Assembly: GCA_025961275.1 (NCBI GenBank)
Contig: JAOQNJ010000001.1
Span: 331,353-395,352, forward strand
Reading direction: 5' to 3'
Length of the DNA: 64,000 nucleotides
Source: Providencia alcalifaciens
Lineage (GTDB): Bacteria > Pseudomonadota > Gammaproteobacteria > Enterobacterales > Enterobacteriaceae
The notes below the pieces were generated by a model. It was not told the DNA's origin, did no database searches, and saw only the letters and a list, made by a program, of their open reading frames with translations. This document shows positions 1 through 9,763 of the stretch, one piece after another; positions within the stretch are counted from its first letter, which is position 1, and every line of letters begins with the position of its first letter. The position numbers were made by a program, and so were the translations under genes.

Positions 1-2
1 TA

Positions 3-338
3 GATGATTTTTATTATGTAGAACATTTGGCCGTCTCGCCTGAATTAAGGGGTAAAGGCTATGGACAGAAAGTATTAAAACTATTTAGTAAGCAAGTCAA
101 AAATATTATCTTGGAAATTGACCCAATTATTGATGAAGTAAGTCAAAAGCGGTTACGATTTTACCAACATTGTGGCTTTAAGCAAAATGAGTACGAGCAT
201 GAACATCCATGCTACCATTCTGAGTATGCGCCACATCAGCTTGAGATACTCAGCTTTCCTGTTCAAATAAATCATGAAATTTATCAGCAATTTAATGAAA
301 AGTTGAAGAATGTTGTGATGCATCCCGATTTACTTTAA
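3..338 (+). CDS. GNAT-family N-acetyltransferase, 5' end outside window
   Basis: The reading frame is open from the first bases of the window, giving DDFYYVEHLAVSPELRGKGYG and onward, so the N-terminus lies upstream. The RGKGYG segment is the R/QxxGxG/A acetyl-CoA pyrophosphate-binding loop (motif A) of GNAT acetyltransferases, preceded by the usual strand with a V-hydrophobic pattern. The later FYQHCGF segment matches motif B, where an aromatic residue and a glycine follow the helix. The acceptor substrate cannot be told from the visible part. A TTG inside the frame at position 27 could be mistaken for a start, but conserved motif A residues precede it, so the gene is simply truncated by the window edge. 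Confidence 0.8.
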   Translation, partial: DDFYYVEHLAVSPELRGKGYGQKVLKLFSKQVKNIILEIDPIIDEVSQKRLRFYQHCGFKQNEYEHEHPCYHSEYAPHQLEILSFPVQINHEIYQQFNEKLKNVVMHPDLL

Positions 339-514
339 AGACAGCGATCAATGTTCTGTTATAGCTGACATATTTCAGGAGCTTTTTTTATTCTGAGCTA
401 TCCGGATATAGTGTGAATGAATATTTGATGAGGATAGCTAGATGATTATAGCGAGCTGTTACTGCTCCTAAAAATAGTAAACTCTCATTTAAATAATTTA
501 AGAAGAGGTCAATA

Positions 515-913
515 ATGCAAAATTCTATTTTTGGCGGGTGTCTTTGTGGTCAAATTCAATTTGAGGCTAAAGAACCTACAAATATTCATTCTTGCTCTTG
601 CGCTATCTGCCAAAAACATACTGGTTCGCAAGCCGCCGTCTGGATAGAGTTTCAGGCGGCTAATGTGAAATGGATAGGAGAGGGGGGTAAGCCTGCGATT
701 TATCGCTCATCAGATTATTCTAGTCGTGCTTTTTGTTCTCAGTGTGGTAGTTCTATTGGTGCCATAGATGATGCTCCTACTGTCGCTTTATTGACGGGGA
801 TTATCAACAAGAGCAGTGACATGGAGATTATTTTAGAATCCCATTCATTTGCCGATGAAGCACCTTGCTGGTGGAGACGCTATTTTTCCTATAACACTCT
901 TTCGAAGGATTAG
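515..913 (+). CDS. GFA-family (glutathione-dependent formaldehyde-activating-like) zinc protein
   Basis: A 132-residue protein with the cysteine pattern of the GFA / Mss4-like fold: GGCLCG (Cys9, Cys11), HSCSCAIC (Cys27, Cys29, Cys32) and FCSQCG (Cys74, Cys77), which bind two zinc ions. The founding member binds glutathione and speeds S-hydroxymethylglutathione formation, but most short GFA proteins have no proven reaction, so the substrate is left open. The EAPCWWRRYF tail is typical of this group. An AAGAGG Shine-Dalgarno sits about 8 bases before the ATG. It stands alone between the GNAT fragment and a methyltransferase, with no formaldehyde-detoxification genes nearby. Confidence 0.85.
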   Translation: MQNSIFGGCLCGQIQFEAKEPTNIHSCSCAICQKHTGSQAAVWIEFQAANVKWIGEGGKPAIYRSSDYSSRAFCSQCGSSIGAIDDAPTVALLTGIINKSSDMEIILESHSFADEAPCWWRRYFSYNTLSKD

Positions 914-1063
914 GCACTTAACCTAGGTTTTATGACTAATTTATTAATCTCTCGACATTTATATGATTTATGCGATATCTAGACTAGACAGTCGAGGTTA
1001 TAATTATTCAATTATGAATAATCAATTTAATATATTAATAAACTCTCGATAAAATGGAGTAAA

Positions 1064-1801
1064 ATGATGTCGCAAAATATTTATGACGATCCATGTTTTT
1101 TTGCAGGTTACGCCACGCTTCCACGATCTGTTCATGGCCTTGAGGGAGCGCCTGAATGGCCTAAAATGCAAGAAATACTACCTTCACTGAAAGGTAAACA
1201 AGTTATCGATCTTGGTTGTGGCTACGGGTGGTTTTGTCGTTGGGCTCGAGCGCAACAAGCAGAGAATGTTATTGGAATCGATCTCTCAACAAAAATGTTA
1301 GAATGTGCGGTTGAGATGACACAAGATTATTCTATAACATACCAACAAGCAGATTTAGAAACACTGTCTTTATCCCCCGAGCAGACTGATCTGATTTACA
1401 GTTCATTAACGCTACACTATTTATCAGGTATTTCATCACTCTTATCTACTGTATATCAAGCCCTAAAGCCTGGCGGGATGCTGGTATTTTCTGCTGAGCA
1501 TCCTATTTATACCTCACCAATTAATCAAACATGGTGTATTGATAATGAAGGAAATAAAGCATGGCCAGTGAATCAGTATCAAAAAGAAGGCGAACGCTTA
1601 AGTAACTGGTTTGCTGATGGTGTGAAAAAACAGCATCGAAAGTTATCAACATGGATTAATTTACTAATTAGCGCTGGATTTGAAATCATTGAAATGGATG
1701 AGTGGGGACCTTCAGCTGCTCAGATTGCAAAAAATCCACTCTTAGATGAAGAGAAAGAACGCCCAATGATATTTTTGATGAGTGTGCGTAAACCTCTCTG
1801 A
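1064..1801 (+). CDS. Class I SAM-dependent methyltransferase
   Basis: A 245-residue protein with the Rossmann-type methyltransferase core. VIDLGCGYGWF (about residues 47-57) is the glycine-rich SAM-binding motif I. VIGIDLS ends strand 2 with the acidic residue that binds the ribose hydroxyls. QADLETL and LIYSSLTLHYL correspond to motifs II and III, and ALKPGGMLVFS to post-motif III. The pattern is that of UbiE/BioC-like Methyltransf_11/25 proteins, but nothing in the sequence or context gives the methyl acceptor. GGAG lies 4-5 bases before the ATG at 1064 and 7-8 before the in-frame ATG at 1067, so either may be used. The gene is monocistronic. Confidence 0.85.
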   Translation: MMSQNIYDDPCFFAGYATLPRSVHGLEGAPEWPKMQEILPSLKGKQVIDLGCGYGWFCRWARAQQAENVIGIDLSTKMLECAVEMTQDYSITYQQADLETLSLSPEQTDLIYSSLTLHYLSGISSLLSTVYQALKPGGMLVFSAEHPIYTSPINQTWCIDNEGNKAWPVNQYQKEGERLSNWFADGVKKQHRKLSTWINLLISAGFEIIEMDEWGPSAAQIAKNPLLDEEKERPMIFLMSVRKPL

Positions 1802-2042
1802 TAAATATCAACACTAAAGCAATTTTATAAGGTTTCTTCATGCTAATAAAAGGTCATTGATTTGTTTTACATTTTATATTGAGACGTTCTAGCATAGGTA
1901 GTAAGCGGTAATAATGTCTTTCATACATTAGATTTTGATGAGCCTACTTAGTGGTCCAAGTTAAACATGCTGGTATATCAGTTAAAATAATGTCATGAGT
2001 TGGCTAACTGGAATTTGATTTATCTTGGGTGAGATATGAATG

Positions 2043-2603
2043 CTATTTTTTAAAGGAATAAGGCGATTTTTTACGCAAAAATATAAAAAGAAGCACTACT
2101 AGAATAACGAGTATTAACCAAGTCAAATATGAATGAAATGGTAAAGCCAAAATCGCGGTACTGATAAAATAGCCAATTGAAACAATCACAATACCCCATA
2201 GAGCTCCGCCAACAATATTTAATATAAAAAATTTAAATGGATTAACTTTACTGGCTCCAATGATGATGGGGCCAATAGTTCTTAATCCATATGCGAATCG
2301 AATAGCGATAATAATGAAGTTTTCTCGTTGGCGAATAACTTGTTGTACTTTAACAATTTTATCTGAGTGGCGTCGAAATAGAGGTAGAATGCATTCACCA
2401 GCAATATAGCCGACAAAAAAGAGTACATTGTCACTGAATATCCCGCCTAGTGCTGCAAAAAATATCACCCATGGGTAGGATAATAATTGATTATGAGCCG
2501 CAACACCGGAAAGAAATGCTGCAGTTTCTCCCTCTATCATTGCACCAAAAAATGTTGCCCAGTACCCGTATTCAGTAATCCAACGGGTGAGTTCTTCTGT
2601 CAT
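2043..2603 (-). CDS. DedA-family membrane protein (YohD-like)
   Basis: A 186-residue polytopic membrane protein with the DedA (SNARE-associated / VTT) signature. An early EGE motif (MIEGETAAFLSGVAAH, about residues 23-38) is followed by a re-entrant glycine-rich stretch, then the conserved FAYGLRTIGPIIIGAS motif (about 103-118) containing the essential arginine. Several hydrophobic segments follow, ending in a basic tail. DedA proteins are needed for membrane energetics and undecaprenyl-phosphate recycling; paralogues overlap in function. Of the E. coli members it looks most like YohD in length and in the EGE/GASK pattern. It faces the methyltransferase convergently and has its own 470-bp upstream gap. 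Confidence 0.85.
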   Translation of the reverse strand: MTEELTRWITEYGYWATFFGAMIEGETAAFLSGVAAHNQLLSYPWVIFFAALGGIFSDNVLFFVGYIAGECILPLFRRHSDKIVKVQQVIRQRENFIIIAIRFAYGLRTIGPIIIGASKVNPFKFFILNIVGGALWGIVIVSIGYFISTAILALPFHSYLTWLILVILVVLLFIFLRKKSPYSFKK

Positions 2604-3073
2604 ATATTGCAGTTTATCCCGAGTGATTTAAAAACAAACTAGCTGATATGTTAATACATAATCCTAATATAGTGATATTGAAAATAAAAGAAATATTACT
2701 TTTATTCAATTTTATTTTTAATATTGGTATTTGGCATAGCGTATATTTTTCTATGAAAATATCGACTGACTTAGGATGTTCTTATGACTGGAGAGCCACA
2801 TCCTTTCAATAACCAATTGGTCACCTCAGACGAGCACAGTGAGATTGTTATTTATACATAATACCTCAAGCACTTCGACTTATTACAAAACGCTGCACGG
2901 TTTGATGTCTTAAATAGATACTGAATTGATGTGCGTGTAAACATGCCAGAGCAATTTATCTACAATCAAAAGTAAGTTACAGTAGAGCGACATACTAAGG
3001 AAGAGACAGAAAAGGCAGGGAAATAATAAAATGCAGCAGTTTACCCCTGAGTATCAATTCAGGGGGAACTTGA
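2604..3073. other. Intergenic stretch between DedA and DUF805 genes
   Basis: No convincing gene is present. One 25-codon ORF on the + strand (ATG at 2784, stop ending 2861) has an AGGA 8-9 bases upstream but no recognisable product; it may be chance or a decayed fragment. The rest is AT-rich and should contain the promoter of the DedA gene on the minus strand. A terminator for the DUF805 gene closes the interval. Confidence 0.4.
3044..3065 (-). terminator. Hairpin downstream of the DUF805 gene
   Basis: CCCCTGA and TCAGGGG form a perfect 7-bp stem with an 8-base loop, starting 9 bases past the stop codon. There is no clear U-run, so it may be a processing or weakly terminating hairpin. Confidence 0.45.
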
Positions 3074-3454
3074 TTACGCTTTAGGGTCATTACCAAATTT
3101 ATTGATACCTTTAGTTCCATCTAGGCACATGAAAACAAAAATAACAATGCCGCCAAACGGAATAAACGAAATAAGATACCACCATCCCGACTTGTCAGTA
3201 TCATGCAAGCGCCTGACCGTCACTGCAAGGCTAGGAATAAATATTCCCAGTGCATAAATTATTAATACAACAAAGGCAGCCATGCCTAAGCCGCCGATAT
3301 CTCCGGTATAGCGATCAAGAGATGACATCACAAGACCATAAAGAACTACCAAAATAATAATATTGACAAGTGAAAACATCCAATATTCTTTTCTGCGAGC
3401 TCGCCCTGAAAAGTTAGCGTAATTATTTTTTAATACTTCCAAATACCAATTCAT
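3074..3454 (-). CDS. DUF805 inner-membrane protein (YhaH/YhaI-like)
   Basis: A 126-residue protein with the DUF805 layout: an N-terminal WYLEVLKNNYANFSGRARRKEYW motif region, four hydrophobic segments, then the conserved RRLHDTDKSGWW motif and a C-terminal GTxGxNKFGxDP tail. E. coli YhaH and YhaI have the same plan and length near 120. The molecular function of the family is unknown; it sits in the inner membrane. The start chosen is the ATG at 3454, because the family begins MNWYLxVLKNY and a TAGGAA ribosome-binding site lies 8 bases upstream. An upstream in-frame start at 3490 would add 12 residues with no family counterpart. Confidence 0.85.
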   Translation of the reverse strand: MNWYLEVLKNNYANFSGRARRKEYWMFSLVNIIILVVLYGLVMSSLDRYTGDIGGLGMAAFVVLIIYALGIFIPSLAVTVRRLHDTDKSGWWYLISFIPFGGIVIFVFMCLDGTKGINKFGNDPKA

Positions 3455-3769
3455 TATTATGTTCCTAGATTTTAATTGTAAAAAAGGCAATTTACGTTAA
3501 GTTCGAAATAAGTCAAATGAAAAAGTATTATAATTTATGTCAGTAGATACACATAAAGATCATTTATTTATCAACATATTCTAGAGTCTTAGCCTATGCG
3601 ACTTTGGTCGCCAGCATCAAATACTAAGGTAGACCGCAAACATGAATAAAAGGAGGTTGAATATAGGCTTGAAGAAGGGTAAAGGCATATGAAATTATGC
3701 TGACGATTTTGTGCCAAATTTCATGCACAAAAAAAACAACCATAACCGGTTGGTTTCTCTATAAAAAGT
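3455..3769. other. Intergenic stretch between DUF805 gene and tRNA-Pro
   Basis: No gene is seen. The stretch holds the presumed DUF805 promoter (AT-rich, 3490-3540) and, at its right end, the terminator of the tRNA gene. A 16-codon ORF near 3642 has nothing to support it. Confidence 0.4.
3726..3757 (-). terminator. Terminator of tRNA-Pro
   Basis: Read on the minus strand, AACCA-ACCGGTTA-TGGTT is followed by a run of eight or more T, just past the CCA end of the tRNA: a short stem with a strong U-tract. Confidence 0.7.
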
Positions 3770-3846
3770 TGGTCGGCATGATAGGATTTGAACCTACGAC
3801 CCCCGACACCCCATGACGGTGCGCTACCAAGCTGCGCTACATGCCG
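3770..3846 (-). tRNA. proL: tRNA-Pro (anticodon GGG)
   Basis: The reverse strand folds as a full 77-nt cloverleaf: acceptor CGGCATG/CATGCCG, D-stem GCGC/GCGC, an anticodon loop ATGGGGT with GGG at positions 34-36, T-arm with TTCGAAT, and an encoded CCA end (ACCA). The sequence is close to E. coli proL, which also sits beside yejM. GGG reads CCC and CCU proline codons. Gene order and anticodon agree, so identification is firm. Confidence 0.97.
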
Positions 3847-3919
3847 AATATAGATTAATAGTACTCATTTAACCTACAAAAGCAAGAGTTGAACTATACG
3901 ACAGATTGATTTTTATACA

Positions 3920-5638
3920 TTAATTTTCATTAAACCGCTTAAGCTCTGTGAAGATTTTCAACAACTGAGCAAGGTCGGGCTTCTGATCTTTAACTTCATT
4001 GCCTTGTAAGTCATAGATATTAAATTGACCATTACTATCCATATACAATGTTGCGTCTTTCGTTGTGATTACGACATCATGATCGCCACCCGTAATCACC
4101 CACGGATACTTGCGTTCAGTGCTAAATAAATCTTCGCCTTGGCTATACTCATTAGGTGAATTAGATACATGAAGTAATCGTTGCATGATTGTTGTTAGTA
4201 CATCTTGATGACTAGTCAATTTATTAATTTGTTGGCTTGGTGTATTTGGCCAGTATATAAATAGTGGAACTTCCATTTTTTCACGGTCAAAACGCTTATT
4301 GCTGAACCAGTCTGCAGTTTCAGACTTATCAGCACCGTTATAATTGGCAGTGAATACCACAATAGTATTTTTTAAACGATCTTCATTAACGAGTGTTTCA
4401 ACAATCTGATTGATTTGCTCGTTAGTCTGTTTACTACCCGGTTTACCTTTAATGTTCAAGAAAGAGAACCAAGGTGATTCATTTTTCAAACTGCTCAGCC
4501 ACGTGCGCCATTGTGTAATTGTTTGTTCATCACTATCGGCGGCTTTAGTAGGTAAAGAGTAATCAGCCAAAATAGCTTGACGGAATAGTGGCGAATTAAA
4601 GCCATCAGTTGAAAATAAACCAAATTGATAGCCTTGATGTTGTAATGCTTCAATAAGTACTGAAGCATGTCTCTCATTAAGAATATTATCAAGATAGCTA
4701 GCAGAAATTCCATAGAATAAGCCAAATAGTGCAGTATCGTTACGTAATCCCGTTGTATAATGATTCGTAAATTCAGTGCTTATCCCTTTAAAATTTACTA
4801 GAGATGGCATGCTATTTTGCTGTGTTTTATCCCCTAAATCATCAACTACAACCAATAACAAGTTATAGCCAATACCTTGGTCATAGTAACTAAGTGGTTT
4901 CAACGGATATTGCAGTTTTAATGCCGTTGGACTACCTTGCTGGAATACCCGATTTTGATGCTCTGACAAATCTAAAAGGCCATACTTGTCGAGTAGTTTC
5001 CTTGCCGTCATTGGTTGTGAGAGCGGGTAATTGTATCGCTGCATAGTAATTGGGCGATAGAAATTAGCATCTGACCAAGCATACATCAAATGTGACATGA
5101 TAAAGGAAACAATAAATAGACCAGCAAGTGGTTTACCGAAAGTTTGTCGATTAAGGCTGCGTAATTTTTGCCAACTCCATGTTGCAAATAACATTTGAAC
5201 AAGAAAGATGATGGGGATGGCGATAAACATCAATTGCCATTCACGTGCCATTTCGCCTTTATCAGGATTGATGACAAGATCCCAAACTTGAGGCGTTAGA
5301 TGCAGGCCAAACTGGCTAAAAACTCGGATATCAAAGATTAATAATGTAGTACCTGCAGTAGCAAGGGCAACACATATCAATCTCAGTAATCGCTGAGACA
5401 TGACAATAAAGGTCAATGGAAAGACAATCAGTAAGTAGCAGGCAAATACCACAAAGCTAAAATGGCCTATCCATGCGACGAAGGCGAAAATACGCCCGAC
5501 TAAGGTGTCGGGCCAATCAAAAATAAACAGGTAGCTACTACTAAGCACAAGGCTAAGCAGTATATTAAAAAGTGCAAACCAGTGCCCCCAACTGATCATT
5601 TGAGAGACTTTGTCACGGTAGCGCTGATGGGTGACCAT
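3920..5638 (-). CDS. yejM: Inner-membrane LPS-level regulator YejM/PbgA
   Basis: A 572-residue protein aligned throughout with E. coli YejM (586 aa), starting MVTHQRYRDKVSQM and ISWGHWFALFN. Five N-terminal transmembrane helices (about residues 20-180) are followed by a basic linker (FYRPITMQRYNYPLS) and a periplasmic sulfatase/phosphoethanolamine-transferase-like domain. In E. coli this essential protein binds LapB and lipid A and restrains LpxC degradation by FtsH, setting LPS synthesis. The catalytic metal-binding nucleophile of true sulfatases is not evident (VVDDLGDKTQQ at that place), as expected for this regulatory family. It lies 21 bp downstream of yejL in the same direction and is probably co-transcribed; tRNA-Pro follows it as in E. 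coli. Confidence 0.96.
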   Translation of the reverse strand: MVTHQRYRDKVSQMISWGHWFALFNILLSLVLSSSYLFIFDWPDTLVGRIFAFVAWIGHFSFVVFACYLLIVFPLTFIVMSQRLLRLICVALATAGTTLLIFDIRVFSQFGLHLTPQVWDLVINPDKGEMAREWQLMFIAIPIIFLVQMLFATWSWQKLRSLNRQTFGKPLAGLFIVSFIMSHLMYAWSDANFYRPITMQRYNYPLSQPMTARKLLDKYGLLDLSEHQNRVFQQGSPTALKLQYPLKPLSYYDQGIGYNLLLVVVDDLGDKTQQNSMPSLVNFKGISTEFTNHYTTGLRNDTALFGLFYGISASYLDNILNERHASVLIEALQHQGYQFGLFSTDGFNSPLFRQAILADYSLPTKAADSDEQTITQWRTWLSSLKNESPWFSFLNIKGKPGSKQTNEQINQIVETLVNEDRLKNTIVVFTANYNGADKSETADWFSNKRFDREKMEVPLFIYWPNTPSQQINKLTSHQDVLTTIMQRLLHVSNSPNEYSQGEDLFSTERKYPWVITGGDHDVVITTKDATLYMDSNGQFNIYDLQGNEVKDQKPDLAQLLKIFTELKRFNEN

Positions 5639-5659
5639 ACTGTTTATTTCATTAATTTA

Positions 5660-5887
5660 TTAGTGAGAATGATCTTCTTTAACAGAAGACAGCAAAGCAT
5701 TGGCAAAAGAGTCCGCAATCATTTTACGCTGTGCTGGAGCAACAGATGTATTGAGTAGATTGGTAACCATGTTGCCTAACACCATAAGTGAAAGATCTAC
5801 AGGAGTATGATTTTTTTCTAACACGCTGACAAGTTCAGCAAGCAAAGTTTCAACTTTCTCATCACTATAGCGAGACGACTGTGGCAT
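5660..5887 (-). CDS. yejL: Conserved small protein YejL (UPF0352)
   Basis: A 75-residue protein, the same length as E. coli YejL and conserved across its length: [16 protein letters not shown], then [22 protein letters not shown]. The function is unknown; the E. coli structure is an all-helical dimer. An upstream ATG at 5899 would add MPEF, but the family starts MPQxSRYSDE, and the AGG that touches the first ATG is correctly spaced (about 10 bases) for the second, so 5887 is preferred. It is the first gene of the yejLM unit and divergent from yejK. Confidence 0.93.
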   Translation of the reverse strand: MPQSSRYSDEKVETLLAELVSVLEKNHTPVDLSLMVLGNMVTNLLNTSVAPAQRKMIADSFANALLSSVKEDHSH

Positions 5888-6119
5888 AAATTCTGGCATC
5901 CTAAATAAGTAAAAGCCCGTCTATGATAGCGTATAGCGTAATGTTTTTCTTCTATCTTCTAAAGAAATTTATGTTTGAATGATAATAATGGTTATTAAAA
6001 CTATTTGCATGAATATTAGTTATGCACTAATACGCAAAAATGACGGTTTCAGTTGCAGATAAATACTATCGGTGTTTGAATACGCGCGACAATATTTCTG
6101 CTTGAACAAGGAGCCTACA

Positions 6120-7121
6120 ATGAGTCTGGAAATTACCCAGATCGCTTTACATCAGTTGATTAAACGCGATGAACAGACACTCGAAGTGATGTTACGTGAT
6201 TCTTTACTGTCAACTGATAACGTTGTGCAAGACATGATGGCAGAATTACATCGCGTGTACAGCGCAAAAAGTAAAGCTTTTGGTGAGTTCAATGAAGAGA
6301 GTGAACTGGCTGATGCATTAAAACTATTACGCAAAGGCGACGAAGAGTTTTTAGGATTTAGTCGTGCGATGACCGTGCGTTTAAAAGATGAGCTAGCAAA
6401 ATATCCCTTTGCAGAAGGTGGGATCGTATTGTTTTGCCAATATCGCTACCTTGCTGTTGAATACTTACTGATTGCAGTACTGAGTAGTTGTGACAGCATG
6501 TTTGTCACAGATAGTTTAGATTTAGACACTACGCATTACTTAGATATTCCACACGCTGATATTGTTGCGCGTATCGATTTAACCGAATGGGAAACTAACC
6601 CAGAATCAACGCGTTATTTAACCTTTTTAAAGGGTAGAGTCGGACGTAAAGTTTCTGATTTCTTTATGGATTTTCTTGCAGCATCTGAAGGTTTGAATGC
6701 AAAAGTCCAAAATAAAGGCTTAGTACAAGCCCTTGATGATTTTTGTGACAATGCCCAGATGGATAAAAATACGCGTCAAGCCTATCGCCAACAAGTACAT
6801 AGCTATTGTACTGAGCAAATGCAATCTGGTAAAGAGATTGAACTTCAAGAGCTTTCTAAAGAGTTGCCGATGGTTGAAGAACAAACATTTGGTGACTTTG
6901 CTCGTCAAAACGATTATCAATTAGCGGAAAGCTTCCCTGCGGATAGAGGAACGTTAAAACAGCTGACCAAATTTTCGGGGAGTGGCGGTGGGATAACGAT
7001 CAGTTTTGATGCAATGCTGATGGGGGAGAGAATTTTTTGGGACCCAGTGACTGATACCTTAACGATCCGTGGTACTCCACCCAACTTACGCGACCAACTC
7101 CAGCGTAGGAATGGTAAATAA
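6120..7121 (+). CDS. yejK: Nucleoid-associated protein YejK/NdpA
   Basis: A 333-residue protein matching E. coli YejK (335 aa) end to end: [19 protein letters not shown] at the start, LARxPFA-type and [15 protein letters not shown] segments mid-protein, and the C-terminal [21 protein letters not shown] block. YejK is found with the spermidine nucleoid and interacts with topoisomerase IV and gyrase in E. coli, modulating their activity. The ATG at 6120 has AAGGAG 6 bases upstream; an in-frame start at 6072 extends the protein with no family support. The gene is divergent from yejL and convergent with rplY, sharing a bidirectional terminator. Confidence 0.95.
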   Translation: MSLEITQIALHQLIKRDEQTLEVMLRDSLLSTDNVVQDMMAELHRVYSAKSKAFGEFNEESELADALKLLRKGDEEFLGFSRAMTVRLKDELAKYPFAEGGIVLFCQYRYLAVEYLLIAVLSSCDSMFVTDSLDLDTTHYLDIPHADIVARIDLTEWETNPESTRYLTFLKGRVGRKVSDFFMDFLAASEGLNAKVQNKGLVQALDDFCDNAQMDKNTRQAYRQQVHSYCTEQMQSGKEIELQELSKELPMVEEQTFGDFARQNDYQLAESFPADRGTLKQLTKFSGSGGGITISFDAMLMGERIFWDPVTDTLTIRGTPPNLRDQLQRRNGK

Positions 7122-7136
7122 TTTATCGTTAGAAAT

Positions 7137-7164
7137 AAATAACGCCGCAATTGCGGCGTTATTT
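7137..7164. terminator. Bidirectional terminator between yejK and rplY
   Basis: A perfect 28-bp palindrome: AAATAACGCCGCAA followed by its own complement. A-rich and T-rich flanks on either side let it serve both convergent genes. Confidence 0.9.
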
Positions 7165-7207
7165 ACTCGGCGTCCCGAAAATTCTAAAGCTCGGCTTGTG
7201 GCTTTAA

Positions 7208-7489
7208 TTAAACGCGCAGGAAGTCAATGTGCGTCACTTTTGGTTTGAACGGGTGACGTTGAACGGCCTGAACTTTGACTTGAGTTTCTTTACCATCGAT
7301 AACCAGATTCAGAACTTCGTAAAATTCTGCTTTACCTTCTTGGTTAATAACTTCATCGTGGTTCAGAGTAACAGAGACAGCTTCTTGGTTGCCACCGTAA
7401 ACGATAGCTGGAAACTTATTTTCTCTGCGCAGGCGGCGGCTCGCACCCTTGCCCTGCTCTTTACGTGCAATTGCATTGATAGTTAACAT
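7208..7489 (-). CDS. rplY: Large-subunit ribosomal protein bL25
   Basis: A 93-residue short-form L25 (E. coli 94 aa) starting [20 protein letters not shown], with the [10 protein letters not shown] loop and the C-terminal [17 protein letters not shown] that packs on 5S rRNA loop E. It lacks the CTC/TL5-like C-terminal extension seen in many other bacteria, as is usual in Enterobacterales. The Shine-Dalgarno is weak (GAGA on the minus strand), which fits reports that rplY translation in gamma-proteobacteria depends on a structured leader under L25 autocontrol. It is convergent with yejK and downstream of radD in the same direction, with a 285-bp gap. Confidence 0.97.
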   Translation of the reverse strand: MLTINAIARKEQGKGASRRLRRENKFPAIVYGGNQEAVSVTLNHDEVINQEGKAEFYEVLNLVIDGKETQVKVQAVQRHPFKPKVTHIDFLRV

Positions 7490-7600
7490 TACTATTTCTC
7501 TATAAAAGAAAAAATAAAATCCTGCTACAGGCGACCCAGCAGCAGGTTCGATATTTGGCTAAGTGATAAAAAGTTCGCAAAAGCGATACACCTAGGCGGG
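7490..7600 (-). promoter_or_regulatory. rplY 5' leader with hairpin
   Basis: On the minus strand, upstream of the start, CCTGCT and AGCAGG (7521-7546) close a hairpin followed by a T-rich tract, then a weak SD and the ATG. Published work on E. coli and relatives describes autogenous repression of rplY by L25 through its leader; the hairpin here is the matching candidate. The exact leader start is not determined. Confidence 0.55.
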
Positions 7601-7774
7601 CGGTATTTTAACGAAAAATGACCTCTACAGCAATCATAATCTCATATTTACTAGGAATAGGGCTGTTATACCTCAATTTTTTTGGTTAGAAATAATATCT
7701 GCAACTTGAATAATTGTAATAGCTGGGACTATCGTGATCGCACAGATTATTAGTGTTATATCGGCAGAGTTATC

Positions 7775-9535
7775 TTAGGTATAAAGTTGGTCCGCTACGC
7801 GAAAACGACCTTGGTAATCGAATATTTTTTGCCGAATTTCCCAGAAACTCTCTTTTTTACGTGCAACAATAAATTCGGGATAACGTAGTAACGCTTGTTG
7901 AGCAATAATGTCATTAGCTGTTGACCAAGTAAAAGGAACACCGGGTACCCGATGATGCTCACGTAAAAAACGATGTTCAAAAGCACGGCGTTGAGCAGGA
8001 GTATGAAGGCGAAAGCGTTCGGAAACTGAGGTACCATCTTCGTCATAGTAGTTGATTTTTAACCATTCACTTTTTGAGTCAGAACCCGTGGTGAGTTCCA
8101 TACCGCCACAACGCAAAATGAGAGCATCTTTTAACTTAAGAGCCGCTTTTAACATGTCATCTGGATCTGATAATACTTCATCGCATTTCTGGCAGCGGCG
8201 TGCTGCAATATCATTTTCAGTTCCACAGTGGGGGCATTGTTTGAAGCGAAAACGAAACTCACATTGCTGTTTTTGACCTAGATTGTTTTCTTCCCAACTC
8301 TGGCAGCGACGGCCGAAGTGTTCAATAATTTGTCCGTCTTCTGTACATTTACCCCAAAAAGTATTAGCGAATTGACACAAGGGACAAAATACTTGAACAG
8401 GAACATTATTTGAATTGGGTTTATTAGTACCAACCTCCGGGTGAAATAAATCGTGGGGATTACCCGCGTAATCTAAAATAAGACATTGAGTTTTACCTGG
8501 GGATAAGCGTAGCCCTCGTCCGACGATTTGCTGATATAAACTCACTGATTCGGTTGGACGTAAAATAGCGATAACGTCAACATGAGGTGCATCGAAACCT
8601 GTAGTAAGGACAGAAACGTTGACTAAAAAATGAAATTGTTTATTTTTAAATTTTTGAATTATTGCTTCACGGTCAGTCGCGGGGGTATCGGCAGTGACTA
8701 GGGCTGCTGTTAGAGCGGGTAGGTAACCTAAGATCTCTTTAGCATGTTCGACTGTGGCTGCGAAGATCATGCAACCTTGCAAAGGTAAAGCGTACTCGAC
8801 TATTTGAGCCACAATTTTAGGTGTAATGCGTTTTTGTTTTGTGATTGAGAGGTTTAATTGATGTTCATTGAAGATGCCTGAAGAGCTTAGGGTAACTTGG
8901 CTAAAGTCATACTGTAAAACAGGCATGTCGAGTCGTTCAGGTGGAACTAAGAATTGGTTTTTGATCATGTAATGCAAAGGTAGCTCATAGATACATTCAC
9001 GAAAAAAGCATTTTTCATCACCCTTGACCATTCCATGATAGTGATATTGATAAATCCAGCCAGAACCTAGTCGATAGGGGGTTGCCGTGAGCCCTAATAT
9101 TTTCAAGGCTGGATTATATTGACTCAGTCTATTGATAATTTGCTGGTATTGGCTTTTTTCATTCAAACTAATGCGATGGCATTCATCAATAATCACAAGC
9201 GAAAAGTTATCATTAAAACTATCAAGATTACGTGCGATAGATTGTACGCTACCAAAGACTACTTTACTTCGTGATTCTTTACGGTTTAATCCAGCCGCAA
9301 AAATATCAGCTTCGAGGCCATAAGTAAGATACTTAGCGTGGTTTTGCTCGACAAGTTCTTTGACGTGCGCAAGGACAAGTACGCGTCCTCTTGCCAACCT
9401 AGCAAGTTCAGCAATAACTAAGCTTTTACCTGCGCCAGTCGGGAGAACAATGACGGCTGGCTCTTTATGTTGACGAAAGTAGCGAACAGTCGCATCCACG
9501 GCTTCTTGTTGGTATGGACGAAGAACAAAGGGCAT
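7775..9535 (-). CDS. radD: Superfamily 2 DNA helicase-like ATPase RadD
   Basis: A 586-residue protein, the same length as E. coli RadD (YejH). The N-terminal RecA-like domain has [10 protein letters not shown] (Walker A, about residues 35-44) and IIDECHRI (motif II). The second domain has [12 protein letters not shown] and QQIVGRGLR (motifs V and VI). The C-terminus carries a zinc-binding set of cysteines: CPLCQ, CPHCG and CQKC. RadD helps RecA-dependent repair, limits crossover by-products at stalled forks, and binds SSB. It is divergent from rsuA and probably transcribed alone or into rplY. Confidence 0.96.
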   Translation of the reverse strand: MPFVLRPYQQEAVDATVRYFRQHKEPAVIVLPTGAGKSLVIAELARLARGRVLVLAHVKELVEQNHAKYLTYGLEADIFAAGLNRKESRSKVVFGSVQSIARNLDSFNDNFSLVIIDECHRISLNEKSQYQQIINRLSQYNPALKILGLTATPYRLGSGWIYQYHYHGMVKGDEKCFFRECIYELPLHYMIKNQFLVPPERLDMPVLQYDFSQVTLSSSGIFNEHQLNLSITKQKRITPKIVAQIVEYALPLQGCMIFAATVEHAKEILGYLPALTAALVTADTPATDREAIIQKFKNKQFHFLVNVSVLTTGFDAPHVDVIAILRPTESVSLYQQIVGRGLRLSPGKTQCLILDYAGNPHDLFHPEVGTNKPNSNNVPVQVFCPLCQFANTFWGKCTEDGQIIEHFGRRCQSWEENNLGQKQQCEFRFRFKQCPHCGTENDIAARRCQKCDEVLSDPDDMLKAALKLKDALILRCGGMELTTGSDSKSEWLKINYYDEDGTSVSERFRLHTPAQRRAFEHRFLREHHRVPGVPFTWSTANDIIAQQALLRYPEFIVARKKESFWEIRQKIFDYQGRFRVADQLYT

Positions 9536-9763
9536 ATTATTTAGTATTAATTCGTAATAGTGAGTGGGTAAAATGTGAAATTTAAGTTAACACAATCGGT
9601 TGACCTAAAAACAGTGGTTAACAGTCTGCTGCTACCACTTATGATTAGTTATTGATATAATAAAAGATGTGAACATAATCACAATAACCTTTCTATTTTT
9701 TATTTCTAACAACTTGACTGCCTTTGTGCGCCAAGTTGCTAATCCATCAAGTTAAGAGAATTT

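Noticed and set aside
2784..2861. 25-codon ORF with an AGGA upstream
   Set aside because: Too short and without a recognisable product; kept only as a note in the intergenic entry.
3770..3846. Integration at the tRNA-Pro 3' end
   Set aside because: No integrase or duplicated tRNA 3' end is seen nearby; the adjoining genes are ordinary chromosomal ones.
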